Shown one piece after another: positions 29,946-36,397 of a stretch of DNA of 36,397 nucleotides. A program made the position numbers and the translations under genes. Origin of the DNA: an uncultured Eubacteriales bacterium (GTDB lineage Bacteria > Bacillota > Clostridia > Oscillospirales > CAG-272); the NCBI GenBank assembly GCA_905201895.1, contig CAJKPX010000020.1, positions 1 through 36,397 of the forward strand. Direction: 5' to 3'. The notes beneath the pieces are model-generated. The model was not told where the DNA came from and did not search any database. It was given only the letters and a program-made list of their open reading frames with translations. Position 1 is the stretch's first letter, and the number at the start of each line of letters is the position of its first letter.

Positions 29946-32258
29946 TCAAGCCTTGGTTTGTGCGGCAGTCGTCTCCTCGGTTACGTCGGGAGTGGGCTGA
30001 CCGAGCTTGTTGAGGTTCGACTCGTTGACAGTGTATTTCTCTGCCAGACCGTCTGCCCAATCCTTGAGCTGCTCGGTGACATAGTTGGTCTTTGCAACGC
30101 TTGCCCACTGTTCAGCCTTTTCGGAGAAGACCACAACGAATGCGCTCTTGCCGTCCTTTGCGGTGACAACAGCGGTATCATTCGCCTTGCGATCATCCGA
30201 GAAAAGCCACTTGTGGAGTTCCTCGTCGAGTGCCTTTACGGTTTCTTCCTTGATGGCGGTGGAAACGACCGCATTGGTCGAGTCGAGCGCCGAGAGAGCG
30301 TTGAGCAGGTCGAGGTCGGTCTTATCCTTGATGGTGTCGAGTGCATCGGCAGCCAGCTTTGCAAAATCGTCCTTGGAGTATTCCAGATAGCCGCCCTTTA
30401 CAACGAGCTCGGTATCGAGATAGAGGGGCTTGTTGATCACCATGTAAACGTTGTAGGTGTCAACCTTCTTGTCGCCCTCACCCGTGGTGGTCTTGAAATA
30501 CTTGGTGTCAAACTCTGCGCGTGCGGAGGTGAAGCCCTGATCCTTCACGGTTTCGGAAATCCATGCCTCAAAGGTATCTGCCTTGGGCTCGGAAACGTAG
30601 CTCTGCGTCTTGGTGGTGGGGTATACCTTGTTGAGCGAGGTGGTCAGGTCATCGATGATGCGGTAGTAGGTATCACCGTAAACCGTCACGAACGAAACGT
30701 CATACTTCTTATCGGTGATCTCCGAAACGTAAATCACGTAGTAGGTGTTGCCGTCATTGGTGATGAGCGTGTCGCCCTTCTTCACGGATGCGGCGGTTGC
30801 AGCGCTGATCACTGCCTTGGGAAGCTTGGAGGAGGAGGACGAGGATGCGGTGATGCCCTTCTGCTCGGATGCGTTGTTTGCCTTGAGAATTTCGGCAATC
30901 TTTGCGTCCTTTGCAGTCAGCTCAGCCTTGAGTGCGTCTGCCTTCTCGGATGCCTTCTTGTAGGTAACGGTGGGGTAGGTGGGCGTGTCCTTCTTGGACT
31001 CGGTGATATAGGTGATGATGTTTTCCTTGAAGCTGTTGTCACCCTCGTAGCTCACGCCATCCTCAAAGGGATAGAACTTGAGGCGGATGCTTGCCTTTTC
31101 GGTGCTTGCATTGCCGTTGGTAACAGCAGACATGTAAACGAGGAGGTAAATACCGTCGTCAACCGCGATCACGGTCTTTTCATACTGCTTGCGGTTCTTG
31201 TTGAGAATCCAGGATTTGATCGAGGCATTGTCCTTGAGGAGCTGATCTTTTTCCGTGTATTCCTTGAGCGCCTCCGCACCCAGCTCGTCGAGCTTGTTGG
31301 TGAGGGTCTTTGCGCTTTCGGTGTCGGTCATCGCGGAGATCGAAGCGAGCACCTCATCTGCGTTTGCGGTTACGGTGTACTTATTATATACGGTCTTGTA
31401 GTTGTCTGCAAGATGGTTGGAGAGCACGAGTGCCTTGAATTCCTCTGCGGTCTTGCATGCAGCGAGTGCCTGTGCGATTGCTTCCTTGTCGGCAGCAAAG
31501 GTAAGGTAATCAATCTTGTAGTAATCGTCGGGGTTCTCCTCGCGGAAGTTGATGAGGTCCTCGAGCTTGGTGGCGTTCTCAAATTGCACCTGCATCACAG
31601 AGGTGTACTTGGTGTAGAGTGCTACCAGCTCCAGAGCGGCACGGATATCCTTTTCCTTCACGCCGTTGCCGAGGTTATCCTTGAGGAATGCGTCGAAGGA
31701 GTTATAGCCGAAGTTCACCTGCATCGTTTTGAGCTCGGTGATCGTTTTGTTGATGCTTTCCTGCTCATCAGCGCCGAGCTTCACGCCCTTGCGTTCAGCC
31801 TCGTCGCAGACTGCAACGTAAATCTTGAGCGACTCGAGAATGTCGTCCACGCAGTCACGCAGAGCCTCGTCGATAGAAATCTTCGAGAGCAGCTGTGCGA
31901 AGGTGTCGGGGTAGGTGTGGCTCTTCACCAGACCTGTGGGGTCCTCCTGACCGTAGTAGGTGCAGTAGTACCAATGGTAGTACCAGGTGGAATATTGCTC
32001 CTGCCATGCAAGATAGGTTGCCATGGTCTGGGTAACGTTAAATTTGCCGGTTTCGCTCTTGAAGAGGACGCGGTTACGCTGGATGATACCGCTGTTAAAT
32101 AATGCGGAGGCAACGATGCCCACGAGGATCACAACCGCAAGCGTCAGCGCGATTACCGAGCCGAGCCACTTGGGTGCCTTTTTCTTTTCCTGATACTTTG
32201 CAGGATTCTCCCACCTGTCCTGCTGGTGGAGTTGTCTGTTTCTGCTTCCTTTTCCCAT
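29946..32258 (-). CDS. Large membrane-anchored protein, SurA-N/foldase-like
   Basis: A 770-residue protein. A basic N terminus (MGKGSRNRQLHQQ) precedes one membrane helix at about 31-54; the rest is extracytoplasmic, helical, and rich in Lys, Asp, Thr and Ala, ending TEETTAAQTKA. The region ISIDEALRDCVDDILESLKIYVAVCDEAERKGVKL, cited by its key helix DEAERKGVKL, resembles the SurA N-terminal chaperone domain of foldases such as PrsA, but no clear parvulin (PPIC) catalytic domain was seen. There is a Ser-rich linker midway. It may be an extracellular chaperone or scaffold. ATG at 32258 has AAAGGATA upstream. Very lysine- and threonine-rich codons make a long antisense frame. Confidence 0.75.
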   Translation of the reverse strand: MGKGSRNRQLHQQDRWENPAKYQEKKKAPKWLGSVIALTLAVVILVGIVASALFNSGIIQRNRVLFKSETGKFNVTQTMATYLAWQEQYSTWYYHWYYCTYYGQEDPTGLVKSHTYPDTFAQLLSKISIDEALRDCVDDILESLKIYVAVCDEAERKGVKLGADEQESINKTITELKTMQVNFGYNSFDAFLKDNLGNGVKEKDIRAALELVALYTKYTSVMQVQFENATKLEDLINFREENPDDYYKIDYLTFAADKEAIAQALAACKTAEEFKALVLSNHLADNYKTVYNKYTVTANADEVLASISAMTDTESAKTLTNKLDELGAEALKEYTEKDQLLKDNASIKSWILNKNRKQYEKTVIAVDDGIYLLVYMSAVTNGNASTEKASIRLKFYPFEDGVSYEGDNSFKENIITYITESKKDTPTYPTVTYKKASEKADALKAELTAKDAKIAEILKANNASEQKGITASSSSSSKLPKAVISAATAASVKKGDTLITNDGNTYYVIYVSEITDKKYDVSFVTVYGDTYYRIIDDLTTSLNKVYPTTKTQSYVSEPKADTFEAWISETVKDQGFTSARAEFDTKYFKTTTGEGDKKVDTYNVYMVINKPLYLDTELVVKGGYLEYSKDDFAKLAADALDTIKDKTDLDLLNALSALDSTNAVVSTAIKEETVKALDEELHKWLFSDDRKANDTAVVTAKDGKSAFVVVFSEKAEQWASVAKTNYVTEQLKDWADGLAEKYTVNESNLNKLGQPTPDVTEETTAAQTKA

Positions 32259-32323
32259 TGTTGGGGTATCCTTTCTGTTTGTAAATTGTATTACCGTCGA
32301 TATCATCGACAGCACCTTCCAAC

Positions 32324-32329
32324 ATTATA
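32324..32329 (-). promoter_or_regulatory. Probable -10 box of the 770-residue protein gene
   Basis: TATAAT on the minus strand, 65 bp upstream of the start codon; no convincing -35 at 17 bp (ACAAGT), so it may need an activator or be weak. Confidence 0.4.
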
Positions 32330-32409
32330 ACTTTTTAGTATGAAGCACTTGTGTCGCAAATATGAACAAATGCTAAACTTTATGTGTTTTATAAATAATA
32401 TTGGAGAGA

Positions 32410-34101
32410 TTAGACGTTCATGATCACGGGAAGGATCATGGGCTTGCGTTTTGTCTTTGCGTAGAGATAACGGGTCAGATCGTCCTTGACGTATTTCTTG
32501 AGCTGCATACGGTCAACGCGACCGCCGCTCTCAAGTCCGTCGAGCAGCGCTTCATAGGCGATCTGCCGAGCCTCCTCCATCATTTCCTCTGCCTCGCGGA
32601 CGTAAACGAAGCCGCGCGAGACGATATCGGGACCCGAAACGATCATGCGCTCCTCGGTATCAACCGTTGCAACCACAACGATCAGACCGTCCTGTGCCAG
32701 GTGGCGGCGGTCACGGAGCACGATGTTGCCAACGTCGCCCACGCCGTAGCCGTCAACCAGAATTTTGCCTGCCGGAACGGTTCCGTTCCAGCGAGCGCCG
32801 TCGGCGTCGATCTCAAGCACCTTTCCGATCTCGGAGAGGAAGATATTGGGTGCCGCCATGCCCATATAGCGCGCGAGGTCGCGGTTTGCCATGAGGTGAC
32901 GTGCCTCGCCGTGGATCGGCATGAAATAGCGCGGCTTGGTGAGTGCCTGCATGAGCTTGAGCTCCTCCTGGCAGGCGTGACCCGAAACGTGCACCTCAAC
33001 CACGGCGTCATGGAGCACCTCCACGTCGTTTTTGGAGAGCTCGTTGATGATGCGTCCAACCAGCTTTTCGTTGCCGGGGATTGCACTCGCGGAGAGGACC
33101 ACGAGATCGTTTGCGTCAAGCGAGACCTGCGAGTGATCCGAGAATGCCATGCGGTAGAGTGCCGACATCGGCTCGCCCTGACTGCCCGTTGTTACGAGCG
33201 TGAGCTCACTTGGCTTGTAGCGCTTGATTTCGTTGATGTCAACCAGAACGCCTGCGGGCACCTTCATATACCCGAGCTCGATTGCCGCGCTGACGATGTT
33301 GAGCATGCTGCGTCCCGTGATGGCAACCTTCCGTCCGTGACGCGCGCTGGTGTCGATGATCTGCTGTACGCGGTGTACGTTAGAAGAAAAGGTTGCGATG
33401 ATGATGCGCTTTTTCTTGTGCGTGGAAAAGATATACTCAAGCGACGCGCCAACCTTGCGCTCCGAGGGCGTGTTCCCGGGGCGTTCGGCGTTGGTGGACT
33501 CACACATGAGCATCAGAACACCCTCGCGTCCCAATTCACCCAGGCGCACGATGTCCATCATCTCGCCGTCGATGGGGGAGGTGTCGAGCTTGAAGTCACC
33601 CGTGTGCACGATCGTGCCCAGCGGTGTGCGGATGGCAAGCGCACAGGCATCCGCGATCGAGTGGTTGACGTGAATGAACTCCACCTCGATCGAGCCGACC
33701 TTCACGCGGTCGCCCGCATTGACGGGGCAGAGCTTTGGGGTATGGGGAAGCACGTGCTCCTCCAGCTTGTTTTTGATGATTCCGAGCGTAAGAGGTGTTC
33801 CGTAAATCGGGGGATTGAGCGTGCGGAGCAGATAGGGCACCGCGCCGATGTGATCCTCGTGTCCGTGGGTCAGAAAGACGCCTCGCAAACGGTCCCGATT
33901 AGACTCCAGATAGGTGATATCGGGGATCACGAGGTCGATTCCGGGCATATCGTCATCGGGAAATCCGAGACCGCAGTCCACCACAATCATGTCGGATTCG
34001 TATTCGATTACCGTCATGTTCTTTCCGATCTCGCCCAAGCCTCCAAGAGGAATGATGCGGATCTTTCCGCTCGGCTTTGCTTTTTTCGGTTTTCTTGGCA
34101 T
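32410..34101 (-). CDS. rnj: Ribonuclease J
   Basis: A 563-residue RNase with 5'-3' exo- and endonuclease activity, central to mRNA decay and rRNA maturation in Bacillota. It is a beta-CASP metallo-beta-lactamase: PLGGLGEIGKNM near 18-29, HGHEDH at 79-84 for zinc, THTGDFKLD-type loop (IVHTGDFKLD), STNAERPG and the beta-CASP segment with TGSQGEPMSAL, then PIHGEARH and a C-terminal domain. ATG at 34101 has AGAAAGGAAT upstream; the frame runs on to 34236 but that part is inside the leader. A promoter about 270 bp upstream gives an unusually long 5' leader. Confidence 0.95.
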   Translation of the reverse strand: MPRKPKKAKPSGKIRIIPLGGLGEIGKNMTVIEYESDMIVVDCGLGFPDDDMPGIDLVIPDITYLESNRDRLRGVFLTHGHEDHIGAVPYLLRTLNPPIYGTPLTLGIIKNKLEEHVLPHTPKLCPVNAGDRVKVGSIEVEFIHVNHSIADACALAIRTPLGTIVHTGDFKLDTSPIDGEMMDIVRLGELGREGVLMLMCESTNAERPGNTPSERKVGASLEYIFSTHKKKRIIIATFSSNVHRVQQIIDTSARHGRKVAITGRSMLNIVSAAIELGYMKVPAGVLVDINEIKRYKPSELTLVTTGSQGEPMSALYRMAFSDHSQVSLDANDLVVLSASAIPGNEKLVGRIINELSKNDVEVLHDAVVEVHVSGHACQEELKLMQALTKPRYFMPIHGEARHLMANRDLARYMGMAAPNIFLSEIGKVLEIDADGARWNGTVPAGKILVDGYGVGDVGNIVLRDRRHLAQDGLIVVVATVDTEERMIVSGPDIVSRGFVYVREAEEMMEEARQIAYEALLDGLESGGRVDRMQLKKYVKDDLTRYLYAKTKRKPMILPVIMNV

Positions 34102-34372
34102 TGTAAATTCCTTTCTCAAAATTAGGGGGGTCAATAGGGGAGTGCTGCCGCGCAAACGGTGCATGCCGTGGGGCAAGCCTCCCGAAAAAATAACGAGCTC
34201 TGCCTCTTTTTGGGCGCAACAAAGAAAGCCCCTCAACAGGCAGAAACGAACCCATCAAGACCACCAACACGCACACGCGGTCAAGCCAAGTCCGTTATAT
34301 GATATTCGCAAAAACGCACTCCGCCGCAGACGATCGACGCTCGGCGAAGCACGGTAAACGGTCTCATATCGC
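34102..34372 (-). promoter_or_regulatory. Long 5' leader of RNase J mRNA
   Basis: Between the -10 box (34380) and the start codon are about 270 nt with no clear gene on the minus strand. It is GC-rich in the middle and contains self-complementary segments such as GAGGGGCTTT and GGGAGGCTTGCCCC. I could not match it to a known riboswitch class. It may carry a site through which RNase J limits its own mRNA (inference). Confidence 0.45.
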
Positions 34373-34379
34373 TTTTCGT

Positions 34380-34408
34380 ATTATACCATGCTTCTTGGAA
34401 AAAGTCAA
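34380..34408 (-). promoter_or_regulatory. Promoter of rnj
   Basis: Minus-strand TTGACT (34403-34408) and TATAAT (34380-34385), 17-bp spacer. Confidence 0.8.
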
Positions 34409-34460
34409 TAGGCGTGCATTGCTTTTTCCCGATTTGCTGAAAAATTTACACAATTTTCAC

Positions 34461-34736
34461 TCAAAGGAGCAGGAGCAGCACCACGCCCGCCGTCGCGGCG
34501 ATCCCCGAGATCAGACCGCTCAAAAAGAGCAACCATCCGCGCCGCCGTCCTCCTCGTCTTACTCTACCCGACTCGGGCTCGCTCTGCCGCAGGATGCGAT
34601 TTGCCTCGCGGATCATATCGTTTTGTGTTTCGCGTCCGACGGGGACCTCACGCCGCAGAACGAAATATGCCTCGTCGAAATAACGGCTGTCTCCCGTTCG
34701 GATCACGATCATTTGCTTTTGCGCACCTTTGAGCAC
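34461..34736 (-). CDS. Small C-terminally anchored membrane protein
   Basis: A 91-residue protein: a soluble, charged N-terminal part (YFDEAYFVLRREV, then RETQNDMIREANRIL), a basic RRGGRRRG stretch and a C-terminal membrane helix of about 21 residues ending in leucines, so the soluble part stays in the cytoplasm (positive-inside). The start is taken as GTG at 34736 because GGAGG lies 8 nt upstream of it; a TTG at 34751 would contain that GGAGG and has no site of its own. It follows spmB by about 50 bp and is probably co-transcribed. Function unknown. Confidence 0.7.
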   Translation of the reverse strand: MLKGAQKQMIVIRTGDSRYFDEAYFVLRREVPVGRETQNDMIREANRILRQSEPESGRVRRGGRRRGWLLFLSGLISGIAATAGVVLLLLL

Positions 34737-34787
34737 CTTTTTATCCTCCAAAAATGATTCTTTGAGATAGTATTTGCCTCTTTTTTC

Positions 34788-35312
34788 TCAAAAAAACCAG
34801 ATTCTGCACAAAAAACAGGAAAAGAAGATACAAAAAAGCATCACGGCAAGGGCTGCGGGGAGGGCGTAGCGCGTGCGGCGGATGCCGACCGACGAAAAAT
34901 AGACGGCGATCACGTAGACCACGGTATCCGAGGAGGCAAAGATTACAGATGCGCAGAGTCCTGTGAGACTGTCGGGACCAACCGATTCGAGCAGACCGTT
35001 GAACGCTGCGGTAGAGGCGCTTCCCGAAAAGGGACGCGTGAGGAGCAGTGGGAGGAGCTCGGCGGGGAGCCCGATGCGCTCGGCGAACGGGGAGAGCAGA
35101 CCCGACAGAAGGGAGACTGCTCCCGAGGCGTTGAGCATTGAAATCGCAACCGTGAGAGCAACCAGCGTGGGTAGAAGCGCCACCGCCGTTTGAAGCCCTT
35201 CTCGTGCACCTGCGGTAAAGGCGTCGAAATAGCTGCGCCTGCCAAACAGCATGATGCATCCCACCAAAGCCACTGCGGCGGGCATGGCAAGGGCGGCGAG
35301 GATATCAATCAC
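34788..35312 (-). CDS. spmB: Spore maturation protein SpmB
   Basis: A 174-residue membrane protein of the nucleoside-recognition (Gate) type. With SpmA it is needed for spore core dehydration and heat resistance in Bacillus. Segments FDAFTAGAREGLQTAVALLPTLVAL, RPFSGSASTAAF and ASSDTVVYVIAVYFSSVGIRRTRYAL match SpmB. The start is GTG at 35312 with GGGAGG 7 nt upstream, overlapping the end of spmA by 8 bp and giving the normal family length; an upstream in-frame GTG/ATG lies inside spmA without an RBS. Confidence 0.94.
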   Translation of the reverse strand: MIDILAALAMPAAVALVGCIMLFGRRSYFDAFTAGAREGLQTAVALLPTLVALTVAISMLNASGAVSLLSGLLSPFAERIGLPAELLPLLLTRPFSGSASTAAFNGLLESVGPDSLTGLCASVIFASSDTVVYVIAVYFSSVGIRRTRYALPAALAVMLFCIFFSCFLCRIWFF

Positions 35313-35922
35313 GGCGTGCCCTCCCGTGTCTCCGTGTGTGTGAGCGCTTCCCATGCGCGCCGAGGGCGGCGGTGAGCAGCAGGGCGAGGAGCGCGGAGAG
35401 CGACGAGGCGATCCAAACGGGGATCAGGATCGCATAGGGGTTGGCAGAGCCTGCGGCGCGTCGGAGCGCGAGCAGATTGGCGGGGAGGAGTGTGATCGGC
35501 GCGGTGTTGAGTACGGCAAGTGTGATCTGCTCTCCCGATGCGCGGGTTTTGTCGGGGTTGTGTCGCTGGAGCTTTTCCATGGCACAAAGGGCGAGAGGGG
35601 TTGCCGCATTGCCGATTCCGAGCAGATTGGCGGACACGTTGGCGGAAATCTCCTCGAGTCCCTCGTCGAGCGCGGCAGCCATGGGAAAGAAGGGGCGCAG
35701 GACGGGCTTGAGCAAGCGAGAGAGCCGTTGCATCAGCCCTGCCTCGGAGAGCACGCGCATGAGTCCGCTCCACAGGCACATCATCCCACCCAGTGAGAGA
35801 ATGAGCGTGACGGCAGACGCGGCACCGTCGATCACGGCGTCCGCCATTTGCGTCGCGTTTCCGTTCAAAACGCCAAATAAAAACGAGATCAGACAGATCA
35901 CGCCAAAGATTTTGCCGAGCAT
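35305..35922 (-). CDS. spmA: Spore maturation protein SpmA
   Basis: A 205-residue membrane protein, partner of SpmB. GGMMCLWSGLMRVLSEAGL, EEISANVSANLLGIGNAATPLALCAMEKL and LAVLNTAPITLLPANLLALRRAAGSANP are hallmark stretches. The C-terminal tail after the last helix (GKRSHTRRHGRARRD) is basic and overlaps spmB. ATG at 35922 has GAGAGGG upstream; the frame extends to 36000 but starts at MLGKIFG in the family. Divergent from the AbrB-type gene; the promoter is not certain, and no sporulation-sigma box was clear. Confidence 0.94.
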   Translation of the reverse strand: MLGKIFGVICLISFLFGVLNGNATQMADAVIDGAASAVTLILSLGGMMCLWSGLMRVLSEAGLMQRLSRLLKPVLRPFFPMAAALDEGLEEISANVSANLLGIGNAATPLALCAMEKLQRHNPDKTRASGEQITLAVLNTAPITLLPANLLALRRAAGSANPYAILIPVWIASSLSALLALLLTAALGAHGKRSHTRRHGRARRD

Positions 35923-36009
35923 CGTGTTTTTTCCCTCTCTTTCGATTTGATTTGTCGATTGATGTCGGATGGTTTTTCTAAAAAATACAAATTTTTCCAT
36001 ATTTGGATA

Positions 36010-36038
36010 TTGACAGACAGAAAAAAATGTATTATAAT
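36010..36038 (+). promoter_or_regulatory. Promoter of the AbrB-type gene
   Basis: TTGACA (36010-36015) and TATAAT (36033-36038), both perfect, 17-bp spacer, 71 bp before the start. Confidence 0.87.
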
Positions 36039-36108
36039 ATAGACGTCGAAATAAAAAAGCAACATTCTGTCACAAAAAGATGAAAAAACGATAAAAAGGA
36101 GAGAAACA

Positions 36109-36354
36109 ATGAAATCAACCGGAGTTGTCAGAAAGGTTGACGAGCTGGGTCGCATTGTGCTTCCCGCGGAGCTTCGTCATAGCATGGATATTCACATCAA
36201 GGATGCACTTGAGATCTTCACAGATGGCGATCGCATTATTTTGAAGAAATACCATCCTGCCTGCGTTTTTTGCGATTCGGCGGATAACGTGATCTTTTTC
36301 CGCGAGAAGCGTATCTGCAAGGAGTGTTTGGAAAAGCTGAAAGCGGAAATGTGA
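36109..36354 (+). CDS. AbrB/SpoVT-family transition-state regulator with zinc ribbon
   Basis: An 81-residue DNA-binding protein. Residues 1-48 are the swapped-hairpin AbrB domain (STGVVRKVDELGRIVLPAELR, then DALEIFTDGDRIILKKY). The C-terminal part has CxxC (C52, C55) and CxxC (C70, C73), a probable zinc site used for dimerisation in many clostridial AbrB homologues. Bacillus AbrB represses post-exponential genes and is opposed by Spo0A; the same role is plausible but not shown. AAAAGGAGAG precedes the ATG. It is divergent from spmA and strongly promoted. Confidence 0.93.
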   Translation: MKSTGVVRKVDELGRIVLPAELRHSMDIHIKDALEIFTDGDRIILKKYHPACVFCDSADNVIFFREKRICKECLEKLKAEM

Positions 36355-36397
36355 CGTTACCCAACTATATGACGGTGTATCCATAAAAAGAACGGGG

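Noticed and set aside
29940..32102. 720-codon open frame on the plus strand
   Set aside because: Antisense to the 770-residue membrane protein, with cysteine/leucine-rich low-complexity translation, no RBS and no recognisable domain.
32401..34125. 574-codon open frame on the plus strand
   Set aside because: Antisense to RNase J; histidine-rich, domain-free translation.
34743..35259. 172-codon minus-strand frame overlapping spmB
   Set aside because: Out-of-frame shadow of spmB rich in Arg and Pro.

Overview
The window reads as a chromosomal segment of an uncultured, probably endospore-forming member of the Clostridia (Bacillota). Support: SpoVG, SpmA/SpmB, RNase J, an AbrB-type regulator and an endospore-lineage gene order (DUF512 radical SAM gene next to der), consensus A/G-rich ribosome binding sites, and many sigma-A promoters with TTGAC(A/T) and TATAAT boxes 17 bp apart. 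Genes are GC-rich (roughly mid-50s %, estimated by eye) and intergenic gaps are AT-rich. No rRNA, CRISPR array, phage or transposase gene was seen.

Layout. 1-1.4 kb: a VanZ-like/metallophosphoesterase fusion. 1.4-2.9 kb: an AT-rich unit next to tRNA-Thr, bounded by a 102-bp direct repeat, with imperfect inverted repeats, one small membrane protein gene, a MITE-like repeat and a duplicated 3' tRNA fragment. 3.0-6.0 kb: a GntR/YtrA-type regulator, ABC ATPase, permease and unknown membrane protein operon with a palindrome over its promoter. 6.3-11.1 kb (minus): DUF512 radical SAM, der, obgE, ppa. 11.1-12.7 kb (minus): prfB and a small membrane protein. 13.0-14.4 kb (minus): three unknown small proteins with a possible sporulation promoter. 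14.5-17.1 kb: phosphodiesterase, spoVG, murC. 17.2-19.9 kb: a truncated GyrI-like gene, an SGNH hydrolase, nth and, divergently, a YwaF-type membrane protein. 20-21.3 kb: secG and rsmA, convergent. 21.5-23.9 kb: a DUF2975 protein, a YozG-like HTH and a large DUF4173-like membrane protein. 24.3-27.7 kb (minus): MBL-fold lipoprotein, small membrane protein, WalJ-like MBL protein, rlmH. 27.8-32.3 kb (minus): galactokinase, a Cys-rich protein, a 770-residue membrane-anchored protein. 32.4-34.4 kb: RNase J with a long leader. 34.4-36.4 kb: spmA-spmB and a small gene, then AbrB facing the other way.

Most of the gene content is housekeeping: ribosome and RNA maturation (Der, Obg, RsmA, RlmH, RNase J, RF2), wall synthesis and secretion (MurC, SecG), repair (Nth). 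The least ordinary signal is between the genes. Two copies of a roughly 168-bp multi-hairpin repeat each lie between convergent genes, each flanked by a pair of near-identical locus-specific hairpins, and one internal stem keeps its pairing with a changed sequence. A second, smaller terminator-like palindrome occurs four times. The tRNA-Thr neighbourhood shows rearrangement or integration scars. I did not find a clear defence or biosynthetic system.
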